Shown: positions 1-8,988 of the stretch, one piece after another
How positions within the stretch are numbered: the first letter of the stretch is position 1
Layout: every line of letters begins with the position of its first letter
Assembly: GCA_902554035.1 (NCBI GenBank)
Contig: CACDMX010000005.1
Coordinates: 1 to 64,000, forward strand
Source of the DNA: an uncultured Pelagibacteraceae bacterium
Lineage (GTDB): Bacteria > Pseudomonadota > Alphaproteobacteria > Pelagibacterales > Pelagibacteraceae
DNA length: 64,000 bases
Direction: 5' to 3'
Notes under the pieces: model-generated
The model's input: only the letters and a program-made list of their open reading frames with translations
The model's database searches: none
Told to the model about the DNA's origin: nothing
Translations under genes and position numbers: made by a program

Positions 1-494
1 ACCCACATATTTGGCTAGATCCAATGAATGCAAAAGTAATTTTAAGTGAAATGGCAGAACACTTAATCGAAAATGATCCAAAAAATGAGGCCAAATATAA
101 AGCAAATTTAAAAAAGGCACATAAAGACTTAGATAAACTTACTAAAAAAGTTAAATCCGGATTAAACAAAGATTTTAAATCAATAGTTTTTCATGATGCG
201 TATCAATACTTTGAGGAAAGATTTGATATTAATATTCTTGGTGCATTTACTGTAAATACAGACGTAATGCCTGGTGCTGAACAATTAGCTGAAATAAGAG
301 AAGTAATTGAGCATGATAAAGTAAGCTGCATATTCTCTGAGCCACAATTTAATCCTGATATTATTAAGGCTGTAGCAAAAGATACTAATGTTGCAACAGG
401 GGTCATAGATCCATTAGGAGCTACTCTTAATCCTGGTAAAGATTTATATTTTGATTTAATTAAAAATATGTCTAAGTCCTTTAAAGGATGTTAA
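1..494 (+). CDS. znuA: Zinc ABC transporter substrate-binding protein ZnuA (C-terminal part)
   Basis: The gene enters from the left edge; the frame is open from base 3, so about 163 C-terminal residues are visible. It opens with the family hallmark DPHIWLDP (the His is a zinc ligand), followed by HDAYQYFE with the next ligand His and GVIDPLG with the acidic ligand near the end. In the family this is a periplasmic cluster A-I protein that delivers Zn(II) to ZnuBC. The next gene, 8 bases downstream, is a COG0523 GTPase, which supports zinc rather than manganese as substrate. The promoter, where a Zur site would be expected, is outside the window. The 5' end is missing only because of the window cut. 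Confidence 0.93.
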   Translation, partial: PHIWLDPMNAKVILSEMAEHLIENDPKNEAKYKANLKKAHKDLDKLTKKVKSGLNKDFKSIVFHDAYQYFEERFDINILGAFTVNTDVMPGAEQLAEIREVIEHDKVSCIFSEPQFNPDIIKAVAKDTNVATGVIDPLGATLNPGKDLYFDLIKNMSKSFKGC

Positions 495-502
495 TTTAAT
501 TA

Positions 503-1477
503 ATGACAGAAACTAACAAACAAGTTCCTGTTACTGTTTTAACAGGATTCTTAGGTGCTGGAAAAACTACACTTCTTAATAGAATTCTTACAGAACAGCA
601 CGGTCAAAAGTACGCCGTTATTGTAAATGAATTTGGTGAACAAGGTATTGATAATGATCTTGTAGTGGATGCTGACGAAGAAGTTTTTGAAATGAACAAT
701 GGCTGTATATGCTGCACAGTCAGAGGTGACCTAATAAGAATACTTAGTGGGTTAATGAAACGAGCTGATAAACTTGATGCGATTATAGTTGAAACAACAG
801 GTTTAGCAGATCCAGCTCCTGTAGCTCAAACCTTCTTTGTAGATCAAGATGTAGCAAACAAAACAAAGTTAGATGCAATTGTTACAGTTGCAGATGCAGT
901 TCATTTAAGCTCACAAATTGAAGATCATCACGAAGCTGAGGAACAAATTGCTTTTGGTGATGTAATATTACTAAACAAAATAGATCTTGTGAAAGATGAG
1001 AATATAGACGTAGTAACAAAGAGAATTCGTAAAATTAATCCTTTTGCTAAAATTATTAAAACAACAAAATGTGGGGCACCACTAAAGGAAATTCTTAATC
1101 TTGATGCATTTAGTTTAAAACGTATTTTAGAGGTAGAACCAGATTTTCTTGAGTCAGATCATGATCATGAGCATGATGATGATGTTACAAGTTTATCATT
1201 CGTATCAGATACACCTCTTGACATGGAAAAATTTCAAAACTGGTTTGGAAAACTTTTGCAGACAAAAGGTCAAGATATTATGAGAACTAAAGGAATACTT
1301 GACTTTAAAGGTGAAAATGATCGATATGTATTTCAAGGTGTTCATATGTTGATGGATGCTTCTCCTATGGGAAAATGGCCCGAAAATAAAGAACGTAGTT
1401 CTAGACTAGTGTTTATTGGACGTAACCTAGATACAATGAATTTAAAAGAAGGATTTGAAGCCTGTAAATCAGAATGA
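503..1477 (+). CDS. COG0523 (CobW/YciC/ZagA-type) GTPase, putative zinc metallochaperone
   Basis: The 324-residue protein has a P-loop at residues 15-23 (GFLGAGKTT), the COG0523 metal-binding motif GCICC with Cys68, Cys70 and Cys71, a Walker-B-like ETTGLADP and the guanine-specificity motif NKID. An acidic His stretch (DHDHEHDDD) sits near residue 220, followed by a CobW C-terminal domain. Family members insert or allocate Zn, Co or Ni; those next to zinc importers are usually induced on zinc starvation. It lies 8 bases after znuA and its stop overlaps the next start by four bases (ATGA), so the two are probably translated together. A cobalamin role is unlikely because no cobalt genes are nearby. 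Confidence 0.9.
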   Translation: MTETNKQVPVTVLTGFLGAGKTTLLNRILTEQHGQKYAVIVNEFGEQGIDNDLVVDADEEVFEMNNGCICCTVRGDLIRILSGLMKRADKLDAIIVETTGLADPAPVAQTFFVDQDVANKTKLDAIVTVADAVHLSSQIEDHHEAEEQIAFGDVILLNKIDLVKDENIDVVTKRIRKINPFAKIIKTTKCGAPLKEILNLDAFSLKRILEVEPDFLESDHDHEHDDDVTSLSFVSDTPLDMEKFQNWFGKLLQTKGQDIMRTKGILDFKGENDRYVFQGVHMLMDASPMGKWPENKERSSRLVFIGRNLDTMNLKEGFEACKSE

Positions 1478-2508
1478 CAACTGATTTAAATCAATTTCCA
1501 CAGTTAGATAAAACAAAATTCGAACAAAGAGGAATTCAGTTAGAAATTGGAGTTCCAGTAACATGCGCAGTTTCAATTGGCAATAATATAGCCGCTGGTT
1601 TTGGTGATGGTACTATAAGAATTTTCAGTTCTGGAGAAAAACACAAAACTTTAAAGGTTCATAAAGGTGTTATTCTTTGCATGGCAAAGGACGGTGATAA
1701 TATTTTAACTGGTGGTGATGATGGTTATTTTTTAAAAATTTCACTTAATGGTGAAATAAATGAAATTACAAACTTTGGTTCACGATGGGTGGATCATGTT
1801 GCAGCACATAATGGAAACCTAGTCTGTTCTTCAGGTAAGGTGGTTTATTATTGGGATAAAAATAAAAAAGAACCAAAATCTTTAAATCATGATAGTACGA
1901 TTGGAGGTTTAGTGTTTGATGCAAAAGGAAGACGGTTGGCTGTATCTAGATACGGGGGTGTTACAATTTGGAAAAAAGATTACAGTAATAAATGGAAATC
2001 AACAAAATTAGATTGGAAAGGTTCTCATAATAAAGTGAGTTTTAGCCCAGATGGTAAATACTTAGTAACGTCTATGCAAGAAAATGTACTTCGTTGCTGG
2101 CGTTTAAAAGATAAGCTTGATTTTGCTATGTCAGGATATGGTTCAAAAGTTAAAAGTTTTGCATTCATTGGTGATACAAGTTACTTAGCAACATCAGGAT
2201 CGACAGATGCAATATGTTGGCCCTTTGACGGTGAAGGACCAATGGGACGTAAACCTATTTGTCTTCCTTATATAGGAAATAAACAAGTTACATTTATAGA
2301 ACCATTTCCTGATGAAAAAGCAATTTTTGCTGGTTTGAGTGATGGTTCTGTTTTTTTATCTCAAATTGAAAATGAAAATAACACTATAATAATTAGAAGT
2401 TTCACAGGTTCTGAAGTTAGTGCAATCGCAATGACTGATGATAAATCAAGTATATTTATTGGTGACATGAATGGAAATACTTTATGGACTTCAATTTGGG
2501 ATCAATAA
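1474..2508 (+). CDS. WD40-repeat protein of the zinc cluster
   Basis: This 344-residue protein has no signal peptide or membrane segment and is built from recurring beta-propeller blades. Recognisable blade pieces include VTCAVSIGNNIAAGFGDGTIRIF near the start, ILTGGDDGYFLKI, VSFSPDGKYLVTSMQENVLRCWRL, SYLATSGSTDAICW and SIFIGDMNGNTLW at the end, about seven in all. It is probably a cytoplasmic scaffold; no catalytic motif is visible. Its ATG overlaps the stop of the COG0523 GTPase, and the next small gene follows 3 bases after its stop. WD40 proteins are uncommon in streamlined genomes, so a specific link to the GTPase or to zinc allocation is plausible, but that is inference from position. 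Confidence 0.85.
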   Translation: MTTDLNQFPQLDKTKFEQRGIQLEIGVPVTCAVSIGNNIAAGFGDGTIRIFSSGEKHKTLKVHKGVILCMAKDGDNILTGGDDGYFLKISLNGEINEITNFGSRWVDHVAAHNGNLVCSSGKVVYYWDKNKKEPKSLNHDSTIGGLVFDAKGRRLAVSRYGGVTIWKKDYSNKWKSTKLDWKGSHNKVSFSPDGKYLVTSMQENVLRCWRLKDKLDFAMSGYGSKVKSFAFIGDTSYLATSGSTDAICWPFDGEGPMGRKPICLPYIGNKQVTFIEPFPDEKAIFAGLSDGSVFLSQIENENNTIIIRSFTGSEVSAIAMTDDKSSIFIGDMNGNTLWTSIWDQ

Positions 2509-2511
2509 AAA

Positions 2512-2754
2512 ATGTTTAATAAAAAAAAACCAAATTTAGAAGCAATTCAGAATTTAAAAAATTATTTTATAAAAAAATATGAAATACCAGAAAGTACAAT
2601 TTTAAGCATTGCAGAATTAAATTGTCATGAACCTGATTGTCCTCCGACAGAAACAGTAGTAACTGCTAGATCAATAGATGGATCTACTCAAAACTGGAAA
2701 ATCCATAAATCTATAGATGAAATAAGTGAAAATGACGTTAATGATTTAGAATAA
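2512..2754 (+). CDS. Small conserved-looking cytoplasmic protein with CHEPDCPP motif
   Basis: An 80-residue soluble protein starting 3 bases after the WD40 gene, in the same operon. I do not recognise a named family. The middle carries ELNCHEPDCPPTETVV, with Cys38, His39 and Cys43 close together, which could bind a metal ion. The ends are Lys-rich (N terminus) and acidic (C terminus). Position behind znuA, a COG0523 GTPase and a WD40 protein suggests a part in zinc handling, perhaps as a client or carrier. That function is inferred only from context. Confidence 0.75.
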   Translation: MFNKKKPNLEAIQNLKNYFIKKYEIPESTILSIAELNCHEPDCPPTETVVTARSIDGSTQNWKIHKSIDEISENDVNDLE

Positions 2755-2792
2755 AAATTGATCTTTAGCCATAAATAATATCTAATAATGGG

Positions 2793-3791
2793 ATGAGTAC
2801 AGTTTCCCTAACACTAGATGAAATATTTGATTTAGCTAAAAAGACTTTATTAGCTAATGGGTGCGATGAAGAAACAGCTTCAATTCTGTCAGATTTAATT
2901 AGAAATGCTGAAAGGGATGGATCTTTATCTCATGGTCTTTTTAGATTACCAGCATATGTGAGTGGTTTAAAAAGTGGAAAAATTAATGGTAAAGGAAAAC
3001 CAGAAGTAAAAAAGATTTCTTCATCAGTAATAAAAGTAAAAGGTAATAATTGTTTAGCACCTGTTGTTTTAAATAAAGGTTTGCCTGAATTAGCTAAAGC
3101 TGCAAAAGAAAAAGGTGTTGCAGTACTTGCAATAAATAATTCTCATCATATGGCTGCTATGTGGCCTGAAACAGAAAAATTAGCTGAAGAAGGTTTAGTT
3201 GCTTTTGCGTGTACATCATACAAACCAGCAGTGGCACCTGCTGGAGCAATCAAACCATTATTTGGAACAAATCCAATTTCATTTGCTTGGCCTAGACCTG
3301 GAAAAACTCCAGTCGTTTATGATATGGCAACTGCATCAATGGCAATGGGTGAGGTACAAGTTGCTAAAAGAGAAGGGCATAAAGTTCCACCTGGAACTGG
3401 TTTAACTAAGGATGGTAAGGAAACAACTGACCCAGGTGCAATAGCTGATGGAGGTGTACTTCTTCCTTTTGGAGGCTATAAAGGTTCAGCAATAGCAATG
3501 ATGGTAGAATTAATGGCAGGAGCTTTAGTTGGTGATAATTTTAGTTTTGAAACAGCTGCAAAAGATAAAAATGATGGAGGTCCACCAAGTGGGGGAGAGT
3601 TTATTTTAGCAATCTCTCCTGAAAAAACTTCAGGTACAGATTGGTCTAAACACGCAGAAGAATTTTTTAATAAAATGAAATCAATGGATGGAGTTAGGCT
3701 TCCAGGAGAAAGACGTCATAAAAATAGATTAGATAAAGGTCCAAGAAATATAAATGAAGAGTTAGTAAATAAAATTAAGTCTTTAAGCTAG
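2793..3791 (+). CDS. LDH2/malate dehydrogenase-family NAD(P)-dependent oxidoreductase
   Basis: The 332-residue protein matches the Ldh_2 fold (YlbC, malate/L-lactate/ureidoglycolate dehydrogenases, delta-1-piperideine-2-carboxylate reductase). Visible family marks are DGSLSHGLFRL near residues 42-52, INNSHHMAAMWP with His118 and His119, LFGTNPISFAWP in the cofactor region, and LLPFGGYKGSAIAMMVE. Family enzymes reduce 2-oxo or cyclic imino acids in the cytoplasm; the exact substrate cannot be read from the sequence. It follows the zinc cluster after 38 bases and converges with xthA, overlapping its end by 9 bases. Length and motifs are complete. Confidence 0.88.
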   Translation: MSTVSLTLDEIFDLAKKTLLANGCDEETASILSDLIRNAERDGSLSHGLFRLPAYVSGLKSGKINGKGKPEVKKISSSVIKVKGNNCLAPVVLNKGLPELAKAAKEKGVAVLAINNSHHMAAMWPETEKLAEEGLVAFACTSYKPAVAPAGAIKPLFGTNPISFAWPRPGKTPVVYDMATASMAMGEVQVAKREGHKVPPGTGLTKDGKETTDPGAIADGGVLLPFGGYKGSAIAMMVELMAGALVGDNFSFETAAKDKNDGGPPSGGEFILAISPEKTSGTDWSKHAEEFFNKMKSMDGVRLPGERRHKNRLDKGPRNINEELVNKIKSLS

Positions 3792-4559
3792 TTCAATTTC
3801 AATGGGAGTATGATCGGATGGTTTTTGCCTTCCACGTGGGAATTTATTTATTTTAACATCCTTAACAATACCAATTAACGAACTAGATACTAAAAAATGA
3901 TCAATTCTCATACCATTATTTTTTTGCCAAGCTCCACTTGTATAATCCCAAAATGTATATCCTTCTTTTTCTGGATTTATAAATCTATAAGCATCATGAA
4001 AACCTAAGTTAATTAATTCCCTTAATTTTTTTCTAATTTCTAATCTAAATAAAGCATCATTTTCATAACTTTTAGGATTATGAACATCTTCAGCTGAAGG
4101 GATTATATTAAAGTCTCCTCCTATAATTATATTTTCATTTTGTTTAGATAAGGATTTTAATTTTTTAATTAAGCTGTCTAGCCAGTAAAGTTTATAAGTA
4201 TATTTTTCAGTATCTACTGGATTTCCATTGGGTGTATAAATATTTATTAAAGTTATATTTTTATTTTTATGTTTTATTTCAGCTGAAATTACTCTTGATT
4301 GCTTGTTTTTATCTTTAAAAATATCATTCTGAATATTATTTAATTTCTTTTTTGAGACAATAGCTACACCGTTGTAACTCTTTTGACCAAATACATAATT
4401 TTCATATTTTAATTTTTTTATATCCTCGTAAGGGTAAGTTTCGTCAGGTGTTTTGATTTCCTGCATCATCATTATGTCTGGTGAAAATTTTTTTAAATAT
4501 TCTTTGATATTTTCAATTCGAGCTCTTACTGAATTAACATTCCAGGAGCTTATTAACAT
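3783..4559 (-). CDS. xthA: Exodeoxyribonuclease III (AP endonuclease)
   Basis: The protein read from the internal Met (MLISSWNVNSVRARIENI) is 258 residues, the usual ExoIII length. It has MQEIK with the metal-binding Glu, GGDFNIIP with the catalytic Asp and Asn, MRIDHFLVS, and the C-terminal DHTPIEIEL with the active-site His. It incises abasic sites and trims 3' ends in base-excision repair. I chose 4559 as start because the longer frame adds ten hydrophobic residues not found in the family, and because this ATG overlaps the stop of the upstream Fe-S carrier by one base (TAATG), a coupling seen repeatedly in this window. Confidence 0.93.
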   Translation of the reverse strand: MLISSWNVNSVRARIENIKEYLKKFSPDIMMMQEIKTPDETYPYEDIKKLKYENYVFGQKSYNGVAIVSKKKLNNIQNDIFKDKNKQSRVISAEIKHKNKNITLINIYTPNGNPVDTEKYTYKLYWLDSLIKKLKSLSKQNENIIIGGDFNIIPSAEDVHNPKSYENDALFRLEIRKKLRELINLGFHDAYRFINPEKEGYTFWDYTSGAWQKNNGMRIDHFLVSSSLIGIVKDVKINKFPRGRQKPSDHTPIEIELA

Positions 4560-4876
4560 TAAAGTGAGAATGATACACCACAACCACAAGAAGATTTACT
4601 TTGTGGGTTGTTAATTTTAAATGAGTTACCGATTAATTCTTCTGAATAATCAACCTCTGATCCTTTTAATAGATCTGCTGAATTTTTATCTATCAATATA
4701 TTTTCATGCTTTAGATCGTCATCATTTTGTTTTTGATCGAAAGAAAAATCATATTGAAAACCTGAGCAACCACCACCCTTGATAGCGATTCTAAAAAAAG
4801 ACCCTTTATCCTTAGTTGAAAGCAAATGATTGATTTGTTTTATTGCTTTATCTGTAAATTTAATTTCTTTAATCAT
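4559..4876 (-). CDS. A-type iron-sulfur carrier (ErpA/IscA family)
   Basis: A 105-residue HesB/IscA-domain protein. The three conserved cysteines are present: Cys37 in IKGGGCSGFQYDF and Cys97 and Cys99 in the C-terminal SCGCGVSFSL. A-type carriers receive Fe-S clusters from the SUF or ISC machinery and pass them to apo-enzymes; this window contains no suf genes, so it is a stand-alone carrier copy. It is translationally coupled to xthA. ErpA, IscA and SufA cannot be told apart from this sequence, so no symbol is given. Its start lies divergent to dgt, 50 bases away. Confidence 0.9.
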   Translation of the reverse strand: MIKEIKFTDKAIKQINHLLSTKDKGSFFRIAIKGGGCSGFQYDFSFDQKQNDDDLKHENILIDKNSADLLKGSEVDYSEELIGNSFKINNPQSKSSCGCGVSFSL

Positions 4877-4926
4877 ATAAGAACACTGTTATTACTAATA
4901 TAATATTTATTTACCAAGTTTAAAGG

Positions 4927-6048
4927 ATGAAAAATTACTCAAAAATAGGACTATTTAAAAGTAAAGGAAGGCTTTTTAAGGAGCCAGTTAATCAATATAG
5001 AAGTCCATTTCAAAGGGATAGAGATAGAATAATTCATAGTGCATCATTTAGAAGGTTAAAACATAAAACTCAGGTCTTTGTTAACACTGGAGGCGACCAT
5101 TACAGAACTAGGATTACTCATTCTCTTGAAGTAGCTCAAATAGCAAGATCTATAACAAGATATTTAAACCTTAATGATGATCTAGCCGAAACATTAAGCT
5201 TAGCACATGACTTAGGTCATACACCTTTTGGTCACGCAGGAGAAGATGCGTTAAACGAATGTATGATTGATCATGGGGGGTTTGATCATAATTTACAGAC
5301 ATTAAGAATAATTATGTTCCTGGAAAATAAATATTTAAAATTTAAAGGTTTAAATCTAACCATAGAAACTTTAGATGGACTTTTAAAACATAATGGCCCA
5401 TTTGAAGATCATTCAAGACTTGATACTCTTATAGGAGTAAAAAATCTTAGAGGAAAAATTAAATTTTCGAATTACCCTTCTTTAGAAGCACAAATTGCTG
5501 CTATGGCAGATGATATTGCTTACAACAATCATGATATACAGGATGGAATCCAAGCCAAATTATTTACATTGAAAGATTTAATAGAAATTGATTTTTTTAA
5601 GGAAATTTTTAAATTCCACAAAAAAAATTTAAAAGGTAAAAACCAAGAAATTTTGATATATCAAATAATTAGAGACTCAATAGATCTAATGGTTAAAGAT
5701 TTAATAAATAATACAATTAAAAATATAAAATATTTTAAAATTAAAAATTTAAAAGATGTTTATAACTCACCAAAAACACTTGCCAGCTTCTCTGATGATT
5801 TTAATATTATTGATAAAGAGATTAGATTTTTTCTAAGATCTAAAATGTATAATAATTCTCAAGTATTAACTAAAAATAATAAAGGGAAAAAAATTATAAA
5901 ATCTTTATTTAATCTGATTTCAAAAAAACCTTATAAATTTTTAGCTAAACGTAAGTTTACTAAAAAAGAAAAGTTTAGAGTTATTGCTGATTTTATTTCC
6001 GGCATGACTGACAGATATGCAATTAATTTATATAATAGTACTAAATGA
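4927..6048 (+). CDS. dgt: dGTPase-like HD-domain triphosphohydrolase
   Basis: The 373-residue protein carries the HD-domain metal ligands His65 (RITHSLEVAQ), His94-Asp95 and His98 (SLAHDLGHTPFGH) and a later Asp in MADDIAYNNHDIQDG. The flanking SPFQRDRDRIIHSASFRRLKHKTQVF is typical of the type 2 dNTP triphosphohydrolase family of alphaproteobacteria. It would cleave dGTP or other dNTPs to the nucleoside and triphosphate and so influence dNTP pools. The stop codon overlaps the argS start (ATGA), making a two-gene translational unit, the usual neighbour pair in this class. The start has a weak upstream AAAGG. Confidence 0.92.
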   Translation: MKNYSKIGLFKSKGRLFKEPVNQYRSPFQRDRDRIIHSASFRRLKHKTQVFVNTGGDHYRTRITHSLEVAQIARSITRYLNLNDDLAETLSLAHDLGHTPFGHAGEDALNECMIDHGGFDHNLQTLRIIMFLENKYLKFKGLNLTIETLDGLLKHNGPFEDHSRLDTLIGVKNLRGKIKFSNYPSLEAQIAAMADDIAYNNHDIQDGIQAKLFTLKDLIEIDFFKEIFKFHKKNLKGKNQEILIYQIIRDSIDLMVKDLINNTIKNIKYFKIKNLKDVYNSPKTLASFSDDFNIIDKEIRFFLRSKMYNNSQVLTKNNKGKKIIKSLFNLISKKPYKFLAKRKFTKKEKFRVIADFISGMTDRYAINLYNSTK

Positions 6049-7778
6049 ATATATTTGACCTTTATTTAGAAAAAACTTTAAAAGTAGTTAAACAAGCTAA
6101 CAAAGATAAACTTATTGAAGTCCCTGAAAATTTAAAAGGGATAAATGTTGATATTCCACCTCCACAATTCAATTGCGATATTTCAACCAATGTTGCAATG
6201 GTTCTAGCCAAACCTAATAAAAAATCTCCTATAGATGTTGCAAATCAATTAGTAACTTTAATTAAAAATGATGATGCTGAAATCGAAGATATTTCAGTAG
6301 CTAAACCAGGTTTTATCAACATTAAATTTAAAAATTCTTTTTGGAATAATTTTTTAAAAGAAGTAATTTCAAGTGGTAATAATTTTGGTGTAAATAAAAA
6401 AATTACAAAAAAAAAATTTCTTATTGAATTCGTTTCTGCAAACCCAACAGGACCACTTCATGTTGGTCATTGTCGTGGAGCAATACTAGGAGATGTTTTA
6501 TCAAATTTATTATTATTTAATAATCATACTGTTAGCAAAGAATATTATGTTAATGATTATGGAAATCAAATTTTACATTTTTCAAAATCTGTTTATTTCA
6601 GAATAAGAGAAATTCTCAAAAAAGATGCTTTTCCAAAAGATAACGCTGATGTATATCCAGGCGATTACATTATTGATATTGCGAAAAATATTATCAAAAA
6701 TAATAAAGATTTAGATTTTGATAACTTTGAAAAAATATCATCAAAACTTACAAGTTTATCAGTTCAAGAATCTTTAAAATTAATTAAATTTAACCTAAAG
6801 AATCTTGGAATAGTTCACGATAAATTTATTAGTGAAACGGACATTGTAAATAATAACGAAGTTGAAAAAACTATAAATAAACTTAAAAAAAATAATTTTG
6901 TTTATGAAGGCAAAATTAAAGCACCAGAGAGTGAAAAAAGTTCTAAATGGACTGAAAGAAACCAGTTACTATTTAAATCAACAGATTTCGGAGATGATAA
7001 AGATAGAGCTCTTCAGAAATCAGACAAATCATGGACTTATTTTGCTAGTGACGTTGCATACCATAATAATAAACTTGATAGAAAATTTGACGTTTTAATA
7101 AATATTCTTGGAGCTGACCACGCTGGATATATAAAAAGAATTACATCTGTGGTGGAGGCATTATCAGGAAAAAAAAACAAACTTGTTTGTAAAGTTAGTC
7201 AACTAGTTAAGCTAATTAAAGATGGAAAACCATTTAAAATGTCTAAAAGAAAAGGAGATTATATAACAGTTGAAGATTTAATAAATGAAGTTGGAAAAGA
7301 TGCAACAAGATTTATTATGCTAAATAGAAGTAGCGATGTAGAATTAGATTTTGATTTTACTAAAGTCAAGGAAAAATCAAAAGATAATCAGCTTTATTAT
7401 GTTCAATATTGTTATGCAAGAATTGCGTCTGTTTATAGAAATGTAGGAAAACAAATCAACGATGAAATTAAATTTAAAAAAATAAATTTTAATTATAATG
7501 ATGAAGAGATAAAAATATTTAAAAAAATTTCTGAGTGGCCAAGATGTGTAGATGTAGCTTCTGCAAAGCTGGAACCTCACAGAGTCCCTGTCTATTTATA
7601 TGAGTTAGCTTCAGAATTTCATTCGTATTGGAATATGGGAAAAGATGATGAAAGTAAAAGATTTATTAATTCAGATAATACTATAACCCCAGATAAACTT
7701 ATTTTACTAAAAGTTGTTTCAAATGTAATTAAATCTGGGATGAAGATATTAAACGTTGAAACACCAGAGAAAATGTAA
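6045..7778 (+). CDS. argS: Arginyl-tRNA synthetase
   Basis: A 577-residue class Ia synthetase. It shows an N-terminal Arg-tRNA domain (about residues 1-90), the HIGH-type signature in SANPTGPLHVGHCRGA, the KMSKS-type FKMSKRKGDYITV, and a C-terminal DALR anticodon-binding domain with YVQYCYARIASV. It charges tRNA-Arg with arginine. It starts inside the dgt stop and its stop overlaps the start of the next small gene by one base, so it heads a run that continues through nagZ, scpAB and the tat genes. Confidence 0.96.
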   Translation: MNIFDLYLEKTLKVVKQANKDKLIEVPENLKGINVDIPPPQFNCDISTNVAMVLAKPNKKSPIDVANQLVTLIKNDDAEIEDISVAKPGFINIKFKNSFWNNFLKEVISSGNNFGVNKKITKKKFLIEFVSANPTGPLHVGHCRGAILGDVLSNLLLFNNHTVSKEYYVNDYGNQILHFSKSVYFRIREILKKDAFPKDNADVYPGDYIIDIAKNIIKNNKDLDFDNFEKISSKLTSLSVQESLKLIKFNLKNLGIVHDKFISETDIVNNNEVEKTINKLKKNNFVYEGKIKAPESEKSSKWTERNQLLFKSTDFGDDKDRALQKSDKSWTYFASDVAYHNNKLDRKFDVLINILGADHAGYIKRITSVVEALSGKKNKLVCKVSQLVKLIKDGKPFKMSKRKGDYITVEDLINEVGKDATRFIMLNRSSDVELDFDFTKVKEKSKDNQLYYVQYCYARIASVYRNVGKQINDEIKFKKINFNYNDEEIKIFKKISEWPRCVDVASAKLEPHRVPVYLYELASEFHSYWNMGKDDESKRFINSDNTITPDKLILLKVVSNVIKSGMKILNVETPEKM

Positions 7779-8038
7779 TGATTAAAGAAGTAAAATATAT
7801 CTTTTATTTAGTTACTATTGTACTTTTTTTTGTATTAACTATAAAATTTTATTTTTCTGATGATAATAAGAAGAATAATTTTAGATCTATAAGCTCTATA
7901 AATGAGAAGATTAATATATATTCTATTAATTTGCCTTTATTAATAAATGATACAGATAATATTATTGAATATGTAGAAAATAAAGTTTCTAAAAATAAAA
8001 AAAAATATCATTTTTGGAAGTTGCTAGAAAATGATTAA
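7778..8038 (+). CDS. Short inner-membrane protein in the SPOR-gene position
   Basis: An 86-residue protein with one transmembrane helix (about residues 6-26, YIFYLVTIVLFFVLTIKFYF) and a polar Asn/Lys-rich tail. No known domain is recognisable. In many alphaproteobacteria the slot between argS and nagZ holds a much longer membrane-anchored SPOR-domain protein, so this may be a shortened derivative that lost its peptidoglycan-binding SPOR domain. It starts on the argS stop and overlaps nagZ by 8 bases, which suggests it is translated and not a decayed gene. Function unknown. Confidence 0.7.
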   Translation: MIKEVKYIFYLVTIVLFFVLTIKFYFSDDNKKNNFRSISSINEKINIYSINLPLLINDTDNIIEYVENKVSKNKKKYHFWKLLEND

Positions 8039-8981
8039 AAATCGTAGAGCTTTCATAACAGGTTTAAAATCAATAACTTTGAATCATGAAGAAAAAAAGT
8101 TTTTAAAAAAATATAAACCATGGGGAGTAATAATCTTCTCAAGAAATATAAAAACTTTCAACCAGCTACAAAAATTAACAAATAATATTAAAAAAATATT
8201 TAATGATAATAACTATCCAATTCTAATAGATGAAGAGGGTGGTAGAGTTAATCGTCTTAAAAATTTATTTGATACGAGTATTTTTACTGGAGAATTTTTT
8301 GGTAAAATTTATAAAAAAGATCTTAAAAAATTTAATTTATATTTTTCTATTTATGTTAAACAACTTTCATATATTCTAAGAAAAGTTGGAATAAATATAA
8401 ATACTGTTCCTGTTCTAGATATTAGAAGAAAAGATACTGATAAAGTTATTGGAAATAGATCTTTTGGAAATAATCCTAAATTTGTAAGTAAAATTGGAGA
8501 TTTTTATATTAAAGAATTTCATAAAAATCATATAGCAAGTGTAATTAAACACATACCTGGTCATGGCTTAGCTAAAGTAGATAGCCATAAAAAAACTCCA
8601 GTAGTAAATTTAGGTTTAAAGCAATTAATCAAAAACGATTTTTACCCTTTTAAAAAAAAGAGTAGTTTTTTTGCGATGACAGCGCATATAGTTTATAATA
8701 AAGTTGATAAACTTAATACTGCAACACATTCAAAAACAGTCATAAATTTAGTCAGAAAAAAAATTAAGTTTAAAAATCTTATAGTTTCAGATGATATTTC
8801 CATGAAATCGCTAAAATACTCGACTGCAGAAAACACCAAAAAAGCATTTAGTGCAGGTTGTAATCTTGTTTTGCACTGCAATGGAAAAATCAATGAAATG
8901 AGGATTGTTGCAAAAAACTCGCCAAAGGTTAATAAATTTATAATTACAAAAACATCACAATTTTATAAAATGTTAAAGTAA
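8031..8981 (+). CDS. nagZ: Beta-N-acetylhexosaminidase (GH3)
   Basis: The 316-residue protein has the GH3 NagZ marks: LIDEEGGRVNRL near residue 70, KHIPGHG with the acid/base His loop followed by DSHKKTPVV, and SDDISMKSL with the catalytic Asp nucleophile. NagZ acts in the cytoplasm, removing GlcNAc from 1,6-anhydro-MurNAc-peptides during peptidoglycan recycling. It overlaps the preceding membrane gene and is followed after 7 bases by scpA, the standard alphaproteobacterial order. No recycling permease or amidase is visible in the window. Confidence 0.93.
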   Translation: MIKNRRAFITGLKSITLNHEEKKFLKKYKPWGVIIFSRNIKTFNQLQKLTNNIKKIFNDNNYPILIDEEGGRVNRLKNLFDTSIFTGEFFGKIYKKDLKKFNLYFSIYVKQLSYILRKVGININTVPVLDIRRKDTDKVIGNRSFGNNPKFVSKIGDFYIKEFHKNHIASVIKHIPGHGLAKVDSHKKTPVVNLGLKQLIKNDFYPFKKKSSFFAMTAHIVYNKVDKLNTATHSKTVINLVRKKIKFKNLIVSDDISMKSLKYSTAENTKKAFSAGCNLVLHCNGKINEMRIVAKNSPKVNKFIITKTSQFYKMLK

Positions 8982-8988
8982 TATTGCT

